From Arctopsyche grandis (taxonomy: Eukaryota; Arthropoda; Insecta; Trichoptera; Hydropsychidae), in contig NC_135362.1 of assembly GCF_051622035.1 (NCBI RefSeq), positions 24,265,001 to 24,329,000 on the forward strand: 64,000 nucleotides of DNA, in the 5' to 3' direction. Below the pieces are notes generated by a model. That model did no database searches, had not been told where the DNA came from, and saw only the letters and a list, made by a program, of their open reading frames with translations. A program made the position numbers and the translations under genes. Positions 23,785 through 35,900 of this stretch are shown here, piece by piece. Positions within the stretch are counted from its first letter, which is position 1. Each line of letters opens with the position of its first letter.

Positions 23785-24200
23785 AGACACAGCGCAGTGC
23801 ACTGGTAGAGCTATTTCATACCAATAAAGAGGTTGTGGGTTCAAGTCCCGGTCAAATATGTTGCTGGCGAGATCGTGTGGTTATTAAAACACAGATCGAC
23901 CGTCTCCTGTTAGAATGTTTCGATGTTTCTAGCTTAATTGCCGTGACGGATCCAATAAATCGGTATTCTCACCTTCAGTTTCTCACAAATTCCAGTTATT
24001 AGCATTTCTAATTTGTTGAATGTTATAAAATGCTACCAACATAATGTATTTCGTATCAAAAAATTTCTGTTTGCCCATAGATGTCTCTATTGAATTCTAT
24101 ATCCTGTTATGTTTGAAAAATTGTTAGTACTTAAGTACAAAAATAATCTAACCATCTGTGTCGCCTTCCTGTCATGTCACATATGATGTATGTATATATG
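23785..24200 (+). mobile_element. SINE family B copy
   Basis: The head CAGTGCACTGGTAGAGCTAT with B box GGGTTCAAGTCCCGG is followed by a body with ACAGATCGACCGTCTCCTG and GGATCCAATAAATCGGTAT, ending in an A-rich stretch. Confidence 0.78.
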
Positions 24201-24751
24201 CAATAAAAAAAATACACCGATATAAAAAGGTCTCGATGAAAATAAATCGAAAATAGCTTCAATATCGCGATAAATTTAATGTACATTGCAATGTGCACAG
24301 GGTCTGAGGGGGTTAAATGAGTCCTCGAAAGACCTATGTATGTAGCTTATACCTAATAGTCTGTCGCTACGATAAATTGTCCAACTAATTATACGACAGA
24401 TCGCTGTTCATGAGTTTAAGATTTTTCTTAATTATATCGAAACAAATAGCAAATATTAAAAGCTTCAAAAGGCAACACAAAATGCGTAACACAAAACTGT
24501 ATCACCTACGTAAATTCCGATATTTATTTATTCATGTAATCAATATTTTAAATATTCAAAACTTTCGTTTACACCTGTACATACACACTTTCCCTTTACC
24601 TGTACGAACGACTCATCATCACAAAAGGGACACTCATAATTGCCAGGTGTCACGCGACAACCCTTTACCATTATCAACTAAGCATACGTACATACATACA
24701 TACATACATATGTAAGATGTTAAAAAAGTGGTTTTTCATTTTTAAGTAGAA

Positions 24752-25006
24752 TCTTATATATAAAATCGAAACGGCGTCTGTAATTCGTTTCTGATTGGCT
24801 GTCGTTAAAGTCGATTCTGATTGGCTGTCGTCAAAGTCGTTTCTGATTGGCTGGATTGGTCCACGACGTTTGTGATTGATCGGTCGTTAAATATATTTTT
24901 TTTGATTCAAATAAATTTAATAAAAAAACAATGAAGATTTTTTTCATGGTTTTCATTTAATTTTCCATTTACCGAGCGAAGCCGGGTAGCAACTTTGTGA
25001 GACTAG
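24752..25006 (+). mobile_element. Short Helitron (family B-type 3' end)
   Basis: Begins TCTTATATATAAAATCGAAA after a host A. Ends with ACCGAGCGAAGCCGGGTAGC, a short spacer and CTAG before a host T. Contains three direct repeats around TTTCTGATTGGCTG. 255 bp, non-coding. Confidence 0.75.
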
Positions 25007-27540
25007 TTTTATCAGATATTCACGACAGTACATCGACTTGAATTTACGAATATAGATTTGGCTAAACTTAATATTACTAAGACTTATCGAGACAATGTAT
25101 GTATTATATATTATCCAACACTATACAACTCGGCTAAAAGACTTCTATTCACACTATACAGCAGCACACGTTTTGGCCAAGTGTAAGGCAATATCCGAAA
25201 CACTCTTCGCACACATGCAACCATGGACTGTGCGATAGAGATACAGCATCTGACGAGCCACCACCGATGAAGTCTTTGTTCCAAGTGAAACTTTTTATAC
25301 TATAGTTGCTACAATCAAAGAAAAGGACTCCTTATACGGTGAAAAATAAAGTTTTGATTCAATTTGTTGTCTTTTACTCACATTTTCCAGAGACTTTTTG
25401 AAAGTTCCACCGTACATATTATACTTACATACATATGTATGTGTCTATATGAAGTTTCGCAAGTTGCAAACTTCTCGAAGCTTTGTGGTAAGTGAGATAG
25501 AAGTTGTGGATGTGCATTCAGCGTGTTCGCTGGTGCATTGCGAACTCGTCGGCCAATAACCGGCATTCGGTTCCCACAATGCATCTCGAAACGCCGTTGC
25601 AGATTATTATTACTGCACTTTTTTGTCGCGGAATGCATAAAATTGCACTTTTACAATTGTATACATAATGGAATCGATCCGTTAGGGGTTTTAATGACTC
25701 TCAGCGTGACTGTGGTATTTAAGAAAATGAATCGTTACTTACATGCATAGAATAACGTAGTGGACTCGTCTATAAAGTCAATTCCATTTTTTTAGTAGCC
25801 TCTTCTTACTTCATTCTGGTTTGGTGTGAATGAAATCCAGAATAGTATTTGAGGAGCACTGGTTTTTACTCGAGTGACGCAGTACGATTCCCGTTTACGC
25901 ATTGCACACACGATATATTACATACACGTGTATACTTTGGCGCGCAAAATTTTGCTCATACATATTTAGTATCTCTTCAAAGTGTATTTTGGTTACGTTT
26001 TTTTTTTAATTTTGAGTATGTATGTATATGTATAATCATATCCTAAAAATTTAATAAATTTATGTACTTAATAGGTCGGTAATTTCGCTCGATTCAGTCA
26101 ATAAGATATTGCCTGCTTAAATATCGGTTAATATCATTGTCTGTCAAAAGTACTGACCAAAAATAATACTGATCGTTTATTCATATATGGATAGTGAACT
26201 GTTTTAAATAGGTACATAATACATACGTAAATATTCGCAGTTTCTATTTGGGATGTTTAAGTCAGTGAGTGTGGATTTTGATTAAAAGAGTCGCGATAGA
26301 ATATATGATTTAAAATTCGACTTCAAAAAAATGGTGAAACATCAAACTCGTGTATATGTATGGATAAACGGATTACATCCCAGATTACATTGGTCAGCAA
26401 ATGATTTTTTTTTTACGAGATTTGAGCAATTTTCTGTAGCGGCGGTTATCCTGTTAGCGATTCACATTTGGGATGTAATCACCGAACCATATTTATCTTA
26501 TAAAATAAAAAGCTCATAAAAACAGATCAAAATTAAACCAAACATTGTTTCATTGAAGGTGTTCGTCAGCATTAGGAAAGAAAACGGAAACTATTTTATG
26601 CTTTTATGAAAAATCCATGCTTCAATAAATATACATTCTGAAATATTTGTCATTTTTTAGCCAAATTTAATTTCACATATGGAATTTTTTTTTTTTTTTA
26701 TTTTATTTAAATAGGCACACATACAGAATAAAATATAAAAAGAAATTTGTATAATGAGACAAAAAATAATAATAAACATAAATAAAAATATAATATTCCA
26801 TTTACAGTGAGCACCACATGGTGATATAAAAAAGTAAAATTACAAAAACTTAAAATTACAAAAAAATTTTGTTAATACGTTAAATTAAAAATTTTGTATA
26901 CGTTACAGTCATGTAACGTTCGTTTATGAAACTTTTAGTTACCCGGTGTCGCATGAAGCTTTTATCTGTCAAAATTTTAAGCTGTCAGAAGTATATGAAA
27001 TGGGAAATCATATAGAAACCGCATTACAACGTTGCTATAATTCCCATTTCTGCTAATTTTTAAAACATTTCAACCCATACATAGAAGACAGCGAATGGAG
27101 CAAACGATTGAAAATATGTTCTTAAACTTATGCCTGATAGTTTATGCATATACTTTGTGTGCAGTGTAACTGGCAAGATTGGTTCCTATATGAACAAACT
27201 AGTATGTTCATGAACGAACTTACCTACACTTGGACTGTTCATACATACATATATACTCTTTTTATAGTCAATAGAAAATTAAATATACATACATAAGTAA
27301 TACACCATAGGATAACACATTAAAAGGGCGATTTGTATATGACGTATGAAAAAAATAATAGCACAGCAAGAAATCGGTCATTATAGGGTATCGGAAAAGT
27401 CTGAAGAAAATTTTTCAGCGACCGATTTTCATTCATGAAAATCTGATAGTATGAAAGAAATGCGTATTGCGTATTCATCGATCGGCACGCATCCTACGCG
27501 ATTACGCAAAATGCGAATGAAAATAAATTGGCGTAAGGAG
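25007..27540. other. Intergenic DNA, no gene
   Basis: Contains A-rich runs and TACATACATATGTA strings. A T-run plus TTTTATTTAAATAGG near 26690 may be a reversed SINE tail. No exon recognised. Confidence 0.35.
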
Positions 27541-28000
27541 AGTAAATAGTAAAGGTTACGCACGCCGGAAGTGAAGTGGGAAGGGTTGTAAAAGGGGTGG
27601 GTGGGTGGGGTGGGGTGTGGTGGGGCGCTCACCTGAGACGTTGTCCAGGTTGAAGCAACTGCTGCGCGAACGAAGAACGGGCACGTGGGGCGGCGGAGGC
27701 GAGTCGGGGGCGGGGGTCGGGGCGGAGGCCCACTCGGGGCGCTCCTCCATGGCCCTGGAGGCGCTGCGCTTAAACTGTTCCAGGAAGCTGTCAATCTGCG
27801 TCTCCATGGTAGGGGAGGTGGCGGCCGCCATGGCTCGTCCGGCCTCGAGTCCTCGTCAGCCGCGAACCATCGCCGGGCGAATTAAACCATCGCACCCCGC
27901 TAGACCGGCATCGATCGACGCACCGCACCCGCAACACGCCCGGCGCAGGCGGCTGTCACCGCGCAACTGACAACAAACGCCGCTTTATTGCCGTTATACT
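27540..28000 (-). promoter_or_regulatory. GC/CpG-rich island around a first exon
   Basis: The local GC content rises abruptly and CpGs are frequent from about 27540 to 27965, surrounding the first coding exon at 27633-27831. This is the expected setting for a promoter plus 5' UTR of a minus-strand gene. Confidence 0.5.
27633..27831 (-). CDS. First coding exon, possible PDE4/dunce-type N-terminus
   Basis: The minus-strand exon starts at ATG 27831 (second in-frame ATG 27807, context ACCATGG) and ends at donor CTCAG|GTGAGC, phase 1. It encodes 66 residues: an acidic helix-like METQIDSFLEQFKRSASRAM segment, a Pro/Ala-rich linker, and RSRSSCFNLDNVS just before the junction. Long PDE4 isoforms, as I remember them, end their variable first exons with a SW-x-CF-D-V-D/E-N-type segment feeding into the conserved UCR1 region, so this could be a dunce alternative first exon. 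That is inference from a short motif. The remaining exons must lie at lower coordinates, and none was recognised before the window edge. Another cytoplasmic regulator is possible. Confidence 0.55.
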
Positions 28001-28049
28001 TTATGGCCATGCCCAGCACACAACACTTTTAAATATTTATGAACAAGAA

Positions 28050-28280
28050 ACGGAAACGTGGTTGAGATGTATGACCAAGATAGTTGATATATAGTGGAAA
28101 GAGTGAAGAGAATGGACGAAATGTGGGCAAAAGAAGTGCTGGAACGGTACCCGAAGAAAGGCCGCAAAGAAGATGGTTGGATGAAATATTAAAAATATAT
28201 ATAAGGTGATATTAATCATTGCTGCGCAAAATAAAAACAAAATGGAAGCGTGTTGGAGAATGTCTATAAATGATGATGAA
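28050..28280 (+). pseudogene. LINE 3' tail fragment (RTE-like)
   Basis: One frame reads RVKRMDEMWAKEVLERYPKK followed by the W-rich post-RT stretch in shifted frames (DEILK..., WKRVGECL). It is the same post-RT region as the relic at 13600-13950. Only the extreme 3' end is present, as expected for 5'-truncated LINE copies. Confidence 0.6.
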
Positions 28281-29100
28281 TTAACCAGATTACACTACTC
28301 GTTCTGTCTCCGTTTCGGTTAAATAGATTGTGGCAACTCCAATGTACTGACCGTAAAACCATCGGTTGGTCAGTGCTTCGCCGGTAAGCATTGACTTCCT
28401 CCCCGGCTGCCGAAATAAACAGTTGTGCATTACCAAAATACCAACACAGTCGTCTCACTCGCCCTACCTCCATAAAATTATAAATTCAAACAATTCATAT
28501 CCGCGAAACTTTATATTGTTACGTGATTGTTGGCAGTGCATTTCATTTTACTTTTATTTAATGCGATTTAATGTTGGAAGAGGGGCCGCACTGAAATGAA
28601 GTGCGTATTCATTAAGTGGTTATAAAATCATGATTAATAAATCAATTATTTTTTAACAAGGTTTTTATATGTTTTTATATTAAAGTATTTGAAATACAGT
28701 ATTGATAAGAACTAAAGTTTTGATATCGCTACAGTTTAAATTAACGTGCAATCAACAGTTTACAATAAATTTCATTAAGATAAAAATATGCTGCAATTGT
28801 TAATGGTAGGCATTTTGTTTACAATTAAGAATCTTAAAGATATTGACTTAAATTACGATACATATGTACATTAACATCGTATCGAGTCCCTTTGTATCCT
28901 GTCCTACGCATGCGCTCGTTAGTAAAGCTGTGCGATAAAAACAGAGAGATTTCCACGGCACCCCATTAATCGAGAGCATGAAACATACCCAGTTATAACA
29001 CAGGATTTATATTCTTTACTTAAAAATGTAAGTAGATTATAACCTTATATTGGGAAATGCCTGTAATATTTCTTCTGAATTTTTGAAAGGTATTTTGTTT
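28281..29100. other. Upstream DNA of the Gag-like gene
   Basis: AT-rich, no exon recognised. The transcription start of the gene at 29462 probably lies in the 3' half of this segment, before the candidate donor at 29113. Confidence 0.35.
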
Positions 29101-29112
29101 GATTGCTTTGAG

Positions 29113-29455
29113 GTACGTAACATTTTTTAATTGTGACATTTTATAATGTGATTGTTTTAAAAAATATTATAACTAAGATAATGTTAATGGTGAAAAAAAA
29201 TACACTTAAGACCAACTTTATAGGTCGGCGCACCATCTGTCAAGACAACAGCTGTCTTTTGTTTGTCTCCTATAATTTTTCGCATATTCAAAAAAAAAAA
29301 GTGAATATGATGGAATTAAAATAAAAAATAAAAACGAATTTCCATTTTTAGTTACAAGGTAAATCTGAATTTGATAAATATATACCATACTACATAGTTG
29401 AAACTACCTTTATTAATTATTTGTTAATAAATTTTATATTTAACATTAGTTTCAG
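29113..29455 (+). other. Candidate 5'UTR intron of the Gag-like gene
   Basis: It begins with a strong donor, GAG|GTACGT, and ends with a TTAGTTTCAG|GTGAGG acceptor just 6 nt before the ATG. The AT-rich interior and pyrimidine-containing acceptor fit a real intron. No transcript was available. Confidence 0.45.
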
Positions 29456-29461
29456 GTGAGG

Positions 29462-30394
29462 ATGTATACTGTAAAGAGGCGTATTGATCCAGAAAAGAAC
29501 ACAGTAAAGGGAGGCTTTGAATTATGTAAACTTAAATTCAACGGAGACAACGACGTGGAGGAGTTCATATCTGGGATCACCATTTACAAAATAGTGAATA
29601 AAATCGACGACGCGACTGCTAATCGAGATTTACATCTTGTATTGGATGGAAAAGCTGCTCGTTGGTGGAGCAGTATTAAATCTTCAGAATTCCTATGGAC
29701 TGAATGTACTTTTTTATTGAGATCTAGGTTTTCGAATAAGATGCCAATTAATGTAATATATCAAAAGTTGAAAGAGAAGCAATCGCAAAATTCCAGTTCT
29801 ACTTATTTCATAGCTAAAAAGAGGGCTTTGATTGCCAACTTGCCGGAATCCTTTTCAGAAATGTATCAGGTCAAAATTGTCACTGACTTATTGAAGAAAG
29901 ACATTAAAAATCTGATTAAACGGGGTGCGATTGCTACATTTAAAGATTTGTATGATGAAGTCGAAGTTGCGGAAAGCATACTGAAGAGCAAACACCGAAG
30001 CCTGGCTAATCATGTGAAAGAATCAACAAGTGTGAAAAAACCAAGAAAACTCAAGAAAAATTATACGATACAGAAAAATAAGGCCGTTAAATGTTCTCAT
30101 TGTTTTAAATATTCTCATCCGACGGAATTGTGTTGGAATAAAATCAAATCAAAATGTAGTACGTCGCTGCAAATTCGAATAGTGAATGAAAATTATAATG
30201 CAAATACTTTCATTGAATCTGTACTGAATTCTCGTGAAAACAATCTGAAAGATACTTCTCAAGAAATGGAAGTGAAACAAATTTATAAACATGAAAGGTC
30301 GATAAAACATGAATCTCCCGGACAAAGTGAATGTGATTTACGTGATGTTTTAAACAGGCGAACGATTGATTTTGCCAATGATATTGAAATATAA
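29462..30394 (+). CDS. Retroelement Gag-like gene, Arc-like, with CCHC knuckle
   Basis: 310 residues from the first ATG after a likely splice acceptor. Residues about 19-190 look like the capsid of Ty3/gypsy Gag and of Arc: a KFNGDNDVEEFI start (25-36), LVLDGKAARWW (59-69), and a helical second half. A zinc knuckle CSHCFKYSHPTELC has C211, C214, H219 and C224 in exact CX2CX4HX4C spacing. No protease, reverse transcriptase or integrase frame follows, and I see no LTR, primer-binding site or polypurine tract. AATAAA lies at 30472-30477. A gag frame that is intact while pol and LTRs are absent, plus an apparent 5' intron, argues for a captured host gene. Arc proteins assemble RNA-carrying capsids; whether this one does is unknown. 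An internally deleted retroelement is the alternative. Confidence 0.78.
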   Translation: MYTVKRRIDPEKNTVKGGFELCKLKFNGDNDVEEFISGITIYKIVNKIDDATANRDLHLVLDGKAARWWSSIKSSEFLWTECTFLLRSRFSNKMPINVIYQKLKEKQSQNSSSTYFIAKKRALIANLPESFSEMYQVKIVTDLLKKDIKNLIKRGAIATFKDLYDEVEVAESILKSKHRSLANHVKESTSVKKPRKLKKNYTIQKNKAVKCSHCFKYSHPTELCWNKIKSKCSTSLQIRIVNENYNANTFIESVLNSRENNLKDTSQEMEVKQIYKHERSIKHESPGQSECDLRDVLNRRTIDFANDIEI

Positions 30395-30471
30395 GTAACG
30401 TTATGTTTTAATATAATTACATGCATATAATACATTTTAGTTTCCTATTTAGATTTTCCTTGAAGGTGTCA

Positions 30472-30477
30472 AATAAA
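30472..30477 (+). terminator. Polyadenylation signal AATAAA of the Gag-like gene
   Basis: Canonical hexamer 78 nt after the stop codon, followed by a GGTTTTTTATATTTTTTTG-type U-rich downstream element. Confidence 0.55.
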
Positions 30478-32630
30478 AGGTTTTTTATATTTTTTTGATT
30501 AACTTTTATTTCTACCAAGTCAGAACATTCGTTAAATTTATCAAATGCTCGTCAACAGTTACAAGTAGTATGTCTATTTTTTTATTCATGCCATAAATAA
30601 TGCAACAGAACTCACAGTAGCGACATTATTTTTTATTTCTTAAATATTATCACATTTTTATTTATTCTTTCATTTAAATTAATTATTACATTTAGATTAT
30701 AATTTTTCAAATCGTACACTTCATTGTCACATATTATCGATAGCATTAATGTTCAGTGTATATTCTATGTCATTATATTGTTTACATAATCAGTTTTAAA
30801 ATCGTTCCAATCCAGTAATATGGAAAAATTTCATTCAATCATTTTATATTTCAAGTCTAAGGTCTCGTTTTTCTTTGGGAGTATATTTTTAAAAAGCTAG
30901 TTTCTAGTTTTTCTTTAGACTTGCTTTTAGAAAAGCATCAAACTTAGAAAAAATGTTGATTTAATAAGGTGTTTTATTATTGAAATTTACATAAATTTTA
31001 TTCTAAAAAGTTATTCTGATTGACCGAGTTTAACTCTAAGGTCAAATTTATAGTAAGATTCTATGTATTTTTACTAATTAAATAAAATTGAATGTTTTTT
31101 CTAAATAATTAAAATTGTGACACTTTAAAAACATTTAAATTTGTTTAATATTTTTATTCCAAAATGTAATAAAATCACATGTTATATATTTCTGGCAGAG
31201 CTAGACATTTATGAGCTATCTATCTGATTTTTTTTTACTTTTTTTCCAATCTAAATTAGTAGATGTTATAGTTAATACATGTTTTTTTAAAGTGTATTCT
31301 ACGTCTCCGTTAGAAAAATAGCAAGGGAATCTTAAATTTTGAAATATTATGAAATTCGCAATGTAATGTACTCGATTGTATGTCTTTTATCATCATTTCA
31401 ATCGCATATGTATTCAATTTAACTAACATTTTAAGACAATATGAATTACAACAAAAATGGTCTAGTATCAAGTCTCACAATCTGCATGTGTATTTAATTT
31501 GGTTTCACTTGTGTATTGACATATTTTAATATCAATTCATGTCAATTTAATACCAATACGATCAAGAAAGTATATGTATGTTACAATTGAAGTGTATCTT
31601 CCGGTTGTAATATATTTTGATTAGTTGGAATATATTCCATCTAACTTATTATCAACTACCGTTATAGTTGAAGTGTATTTTCAGTTGTAATAAGTCGGTA
31701 CCAAGTAAGGTGGAGATGTTAAGTTTTCTTTAAAACTTCACTCGACTTGTAAATTGAGTTTGAAAGTCATAATTTATTTTGAACACATTCTTAAAGTTAT
31801 CATTTTTCATTCTCATTACCATGTTTCATAATACCTAGCAAATATTAACGCATTATTGAATTCTAAAGCATTCGTAAAATCATCAGAACTGTCAAAACTC
31901 AAGTGTTATATTACAACTGGCGCACATTGTCGAAAGTGTATTTGCGCTTGTAGAGATATAATATACTAGTTGAATTGTATTCGAATATGAATTACCTAAA
32001 ACGCCACTTGAAATATATTACAATTGAACATACACTTCGACTGTAACAAATACACTAGCAAATATATCAGGCGTTGCTCGAGTATATACGTATATGTATG
32101 GATGATGAAAACTAATGTGAGTTTGAGAGACGCCAGGCATGTTAACTTATTTCTAAAAATAAATCATAAACTACATATAGCTCATAATCAAATAATAAGT
32201 TAATCATAATAATTTATATCAAATAGTAGAATGTATTTTTACTAACCTCTTCTTATTATTAATACCTTTCTAGGATCATTATGTAGTGAGGATTAAATCC
32301 TGGCAAACATGCATATTAAATTTTGTATATAATAGATTGTAAATTTTAATACAAGACCTTTCATGTAATGAGCGAAATATTATATATTGTATATTCTTAA
32401 AATATAAATCATTTAATGTCTGTAGTCATATATCTAAATTATTTATATATCCTAGACATGGCAACAATGAAACAACTATTATAAACTGTATTCTATATAT
32501 CTGATAAACCAACAAGCCGATGAATAAAGCATATTTTACATACATATTATATTATATTACAAATCATTGGACGTTTGGTCTTCTGCCAAACTTGAAATAT
32601 CATTCGACAAGTTCCGCTACGATGGCATTA
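30478..32630. other. Gene-poor AT-rich DNA between the Gag-like gene and the receptor 3' end
   Basis: Very AT-rich, without recognised exons. Similar strings (CAATTGAAGTGTATCTTCCG, TATAGTTGAAGTGTATTTTC, ATTGAACATACACTTCGA) recur at about 31585, 31660 and 32020, suggesting an old local repeat. No transposon ends seen. Confidence 0.4.
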
Positions 32631-32635
32631 CATGT

Positions 32636-32641
32636 TTTATT
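32636..32641 (-). terminator. Candidate poly(A) signal of the receptor gene
   Basis: AATAAA on the minus strand, about 120 nt after the receptor stop codon. Confidence 0.4.
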
Positions 32642-32761
32642 TGCATCTTTTGGGTAGGTATATAATGTTCATCGTTTCATCGTGCGAACCTTTTTTGTTT
32701 ATACTACAATAGATAGTCTTTAAATGATATGCATACATAAAGAAAGCATAGTCATTCAAAT

Positions 32762-32988
32762 CTAAGTGGGTTCTGTGTCCGGCGGGTGAGCTCCGCAGAG
32801 AATCGCCGCTGTGGCGAGAGCGGTGGCCACTAAGAAAGCAGCTAGGAGTGCTCTGTCTAGCACGAAGGCAACTTGTCTCCATTCCAGAGCGGAACTTTCA
32901 CGTTTGTCGTTCCTGATTCTTCGTTTTTCATCTCGTTCTACGGCCGCAGTCAAGCGACGGAGGCCACAGCGCTCAGCGTATGCACAAT
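32762..32988 (-). CDS. nAChRalpha5: nAChR last exon: MA helix, M4 and C-terminus
   Basis: Acceptor ATTTTCAG|AT. The charged [20 protein letters not shown] segment is the MA helix that lines the ion exit. It is followed by [20 protein letters not shown] (M4) and a short tail ending in EPT before the stop TAG. Confidence 0.9.
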
Positions 32989-35900
32989 CTGAAAATTTTC
33001 AATCCAGTATGTAATACCTTTATGTGATTTATTTAAAATGTATTGTTTTGATGACCTTACGTGGATCATCATTATCTGTCGAGTTCCGTCTCAGAAAAAA
33101 TTTCGGAGAAGTGTTATGCGGTACGCTACCATCCAAATCTATCCGAGTCCCGTCACTCTCCAATCTGCTACCAGTGTGTGGATTCACCTGAAATTGCAAC
33201 AATTATTTTATTGACATATAAGATTATTTACAGACTGCTACTGACGTATTAATTTTGGACCCTAATGGAGAGTATCAGATCCAGAGCCGAAGCTAGGGTA
33301 GTTTGCGACCTGGGCAAACATGCTACTAGCCCCCCCCCCCCCCCCTCCTACCTCCTATTATCTTTTTTATCACAATTTTTTAATACATCCATTAAGTAAA
33401 ATATCAATATTATCGTGTTTCGATTTAAATTTATATTTCCAAACAACAAATAAATTCGATTGAAAGGAAAATCATCGTAAATTTACGATTTCTAGCGGTC
33501 TATCTACCCACTTTTTTCCGAGAAAATGAAGCATACGAAAATTTATCCCAAAATAATATCAAGCATATTATAGTATTGAATACACTGTTCGACAAATGAC
33601 GACTTTTTTTTTTGGTTCAGAGACGAGATATGACTTTTCTTATAGATCCCAGTAAACACGAATCTGGTAATAAAAAATGTTGATTGGCTCGACATTCGGA
33701 GATATATGTGTTTTTTAAATCGCGCAATTTTTCTATATCTTGGTGTTGTTCGGTCGATGTCTCAAAATCTATCAATTTTCTGTTCAAAATGAATATTGGA
33801 ATCTATAGTCGGGTATTTTATCTTTCATTTGTAGTACTTTTTAGCTTTCAAATATCTCCAAGTAGTCGTCCAGTTTAAATCAAAAGTACGTATTTTCAGT
33901 TGGGATTTTTTCCCACTGTTAAGAGGGCTGTACACCTGAAACCTTAATTTTGTTACCGTTCCTTTCTTCGATATATATATTGAGTGTATGTATATATTGA
34001 GTGAATGCGACAATATATATCAATATATATATTGAGTGAATGCGACAGTTGCGCTTCGACCAGATAAAACGTATTTTAAATTGACAAAATCGAAGTTTCG
34101 TACTCTCCTATTTTCTCCTCCAAAACTGGACCAATTTTTAAAAAAAAATTCATCATCGGTATGAGAAAGATACTTTCGGTGCATCTATTGGCGTATTTTT
34201 TTAAAAATCGACCGTTAAATAAGCATGCTGGACTCGTTTAGTGGGTGTAAAAAAGAGGCGATTTTATAGATTTTTGGCGGCTCCTAGCTCATATAAAAAA
34301 TAATTAATCAAAAAAATAAAACGATAGGTGCACCCCAATGGTGGATATCCATAGCATATTAAAAAATAATTTCTCTAGTGCCATAATTGAGGAAGGGAGA
34401 AGTATAGTACGTTTGTATGGACAAGGCGCTGCTGTCCAGCCCTCTTAATACTATTTTATATAGAGTATTTTCTATTGAAATATGTTTATTGGGATAGTAT
34501 TCTGGCCACACTATTTTTTATTTAAAAGGGTTAATTGGAAGTGTGCTGAATTTTAAATCGGTAAAATTGCGAGCTAATAATTGAATTGCTATCATAATTG
34601 AATTACGACATTGAATCCAACGCAATCAAAGTCGTATACGCACTTGCGATTTTTTGTCGCGCGACCACTTAGTCGCAAAAATAGAACATACAGTTTTAAG
34701 TACGAATGCACGCACATGCGACTAAATATTCACAGCCACTTTGTATGGTTTCTGTCGCGCAAGAAAAATATGGCGCGATCGAAAGTCGCAAGTGCGTATG
34801 GGGCCTAATTCATTGGCTTCTAGAATATTCACATATTATATAGCTGGCTAAGATTTCTAAAAAGGATTTTCTCCGTAGTATTGGTAGGTAGTAGACCAGT
34901 GCGAAGCCTAGCAAAGTACATATGGGCTCAATTTGTGAAAGGTTAGGACTCCAATAGGACTTTGTTCCATAAAATCAGATAACAGGTTTGTTTGGAGGAA
35001 CTTGTGTAATGAATTCATTGAGGCCTGACCTAATTTCTGAAGAGAGAAAAGAAGAATAAATGAAATTTAATTATAATAATAGCCCAATAGTTAGATAAAT
35101 GTGTGCGTAATCGAGATCGCAAAGTTTTCGGTAAGCTGTTTTTCTTCTCTGATGGGTAGTGATATGGGAAACAATCCCGCATTACTACGGCGACCCAATA
35201 CATCTTTTTTTGTACAAAGGATTATACTGGAGCTCGGATTTACTAAGCAGCTTTGGCCATTTAAATGCCACTATCTGTGGGTAGAAACACTAATCTGTCC
35301 GTCAACTGAACGGAAGCTTTTTATTGAATATATGTTTGTATGTATTATTGTATATTTCATTTAATTGATCAAGTCACTATGAAGTCAGGGTCGCGTCTAC
35401 CATATCTACAAATTTGTGCAACGCACACAGGCGGCCGAAAGAATGAGAGTTGAAAGAATTATATTCCTTAAAAAATACAAAACAAGACATCGTACTTTTT
35501 AAAATGTGTTTAGATTGTCTTATTGTATACGTATTTGTGTATTGCTGTTGCAAGTTACGTGGAAATAACGGGATAGCAGGTATAGCTTCGCATAAAGCTA
35601 GGTCTTTTATGTTATATTATCTTTGCGACTGCCAGTTGTATTTCTTCATGGATGTTGAGTATTGGTTGGTCATCGAAAGAACAATGTCCTAGATCTGGAA
35701 TTGAGGGTGAAAACCCTATATTTTCTCTTGTCGTTTGGTCCCGTTCAGAACTAGACGTTTTGTCTGGTTAATTTTTATTGTGATTAAATTTTTTAACACG
35801 ATATCCCGAATTAATATGATTTATAAAAATGCTAATATAATTAAAGAGTGACCGATTTATGTAAGTTTGCACACAGGCGGCCGAGCTACTAGGCGCGGCC

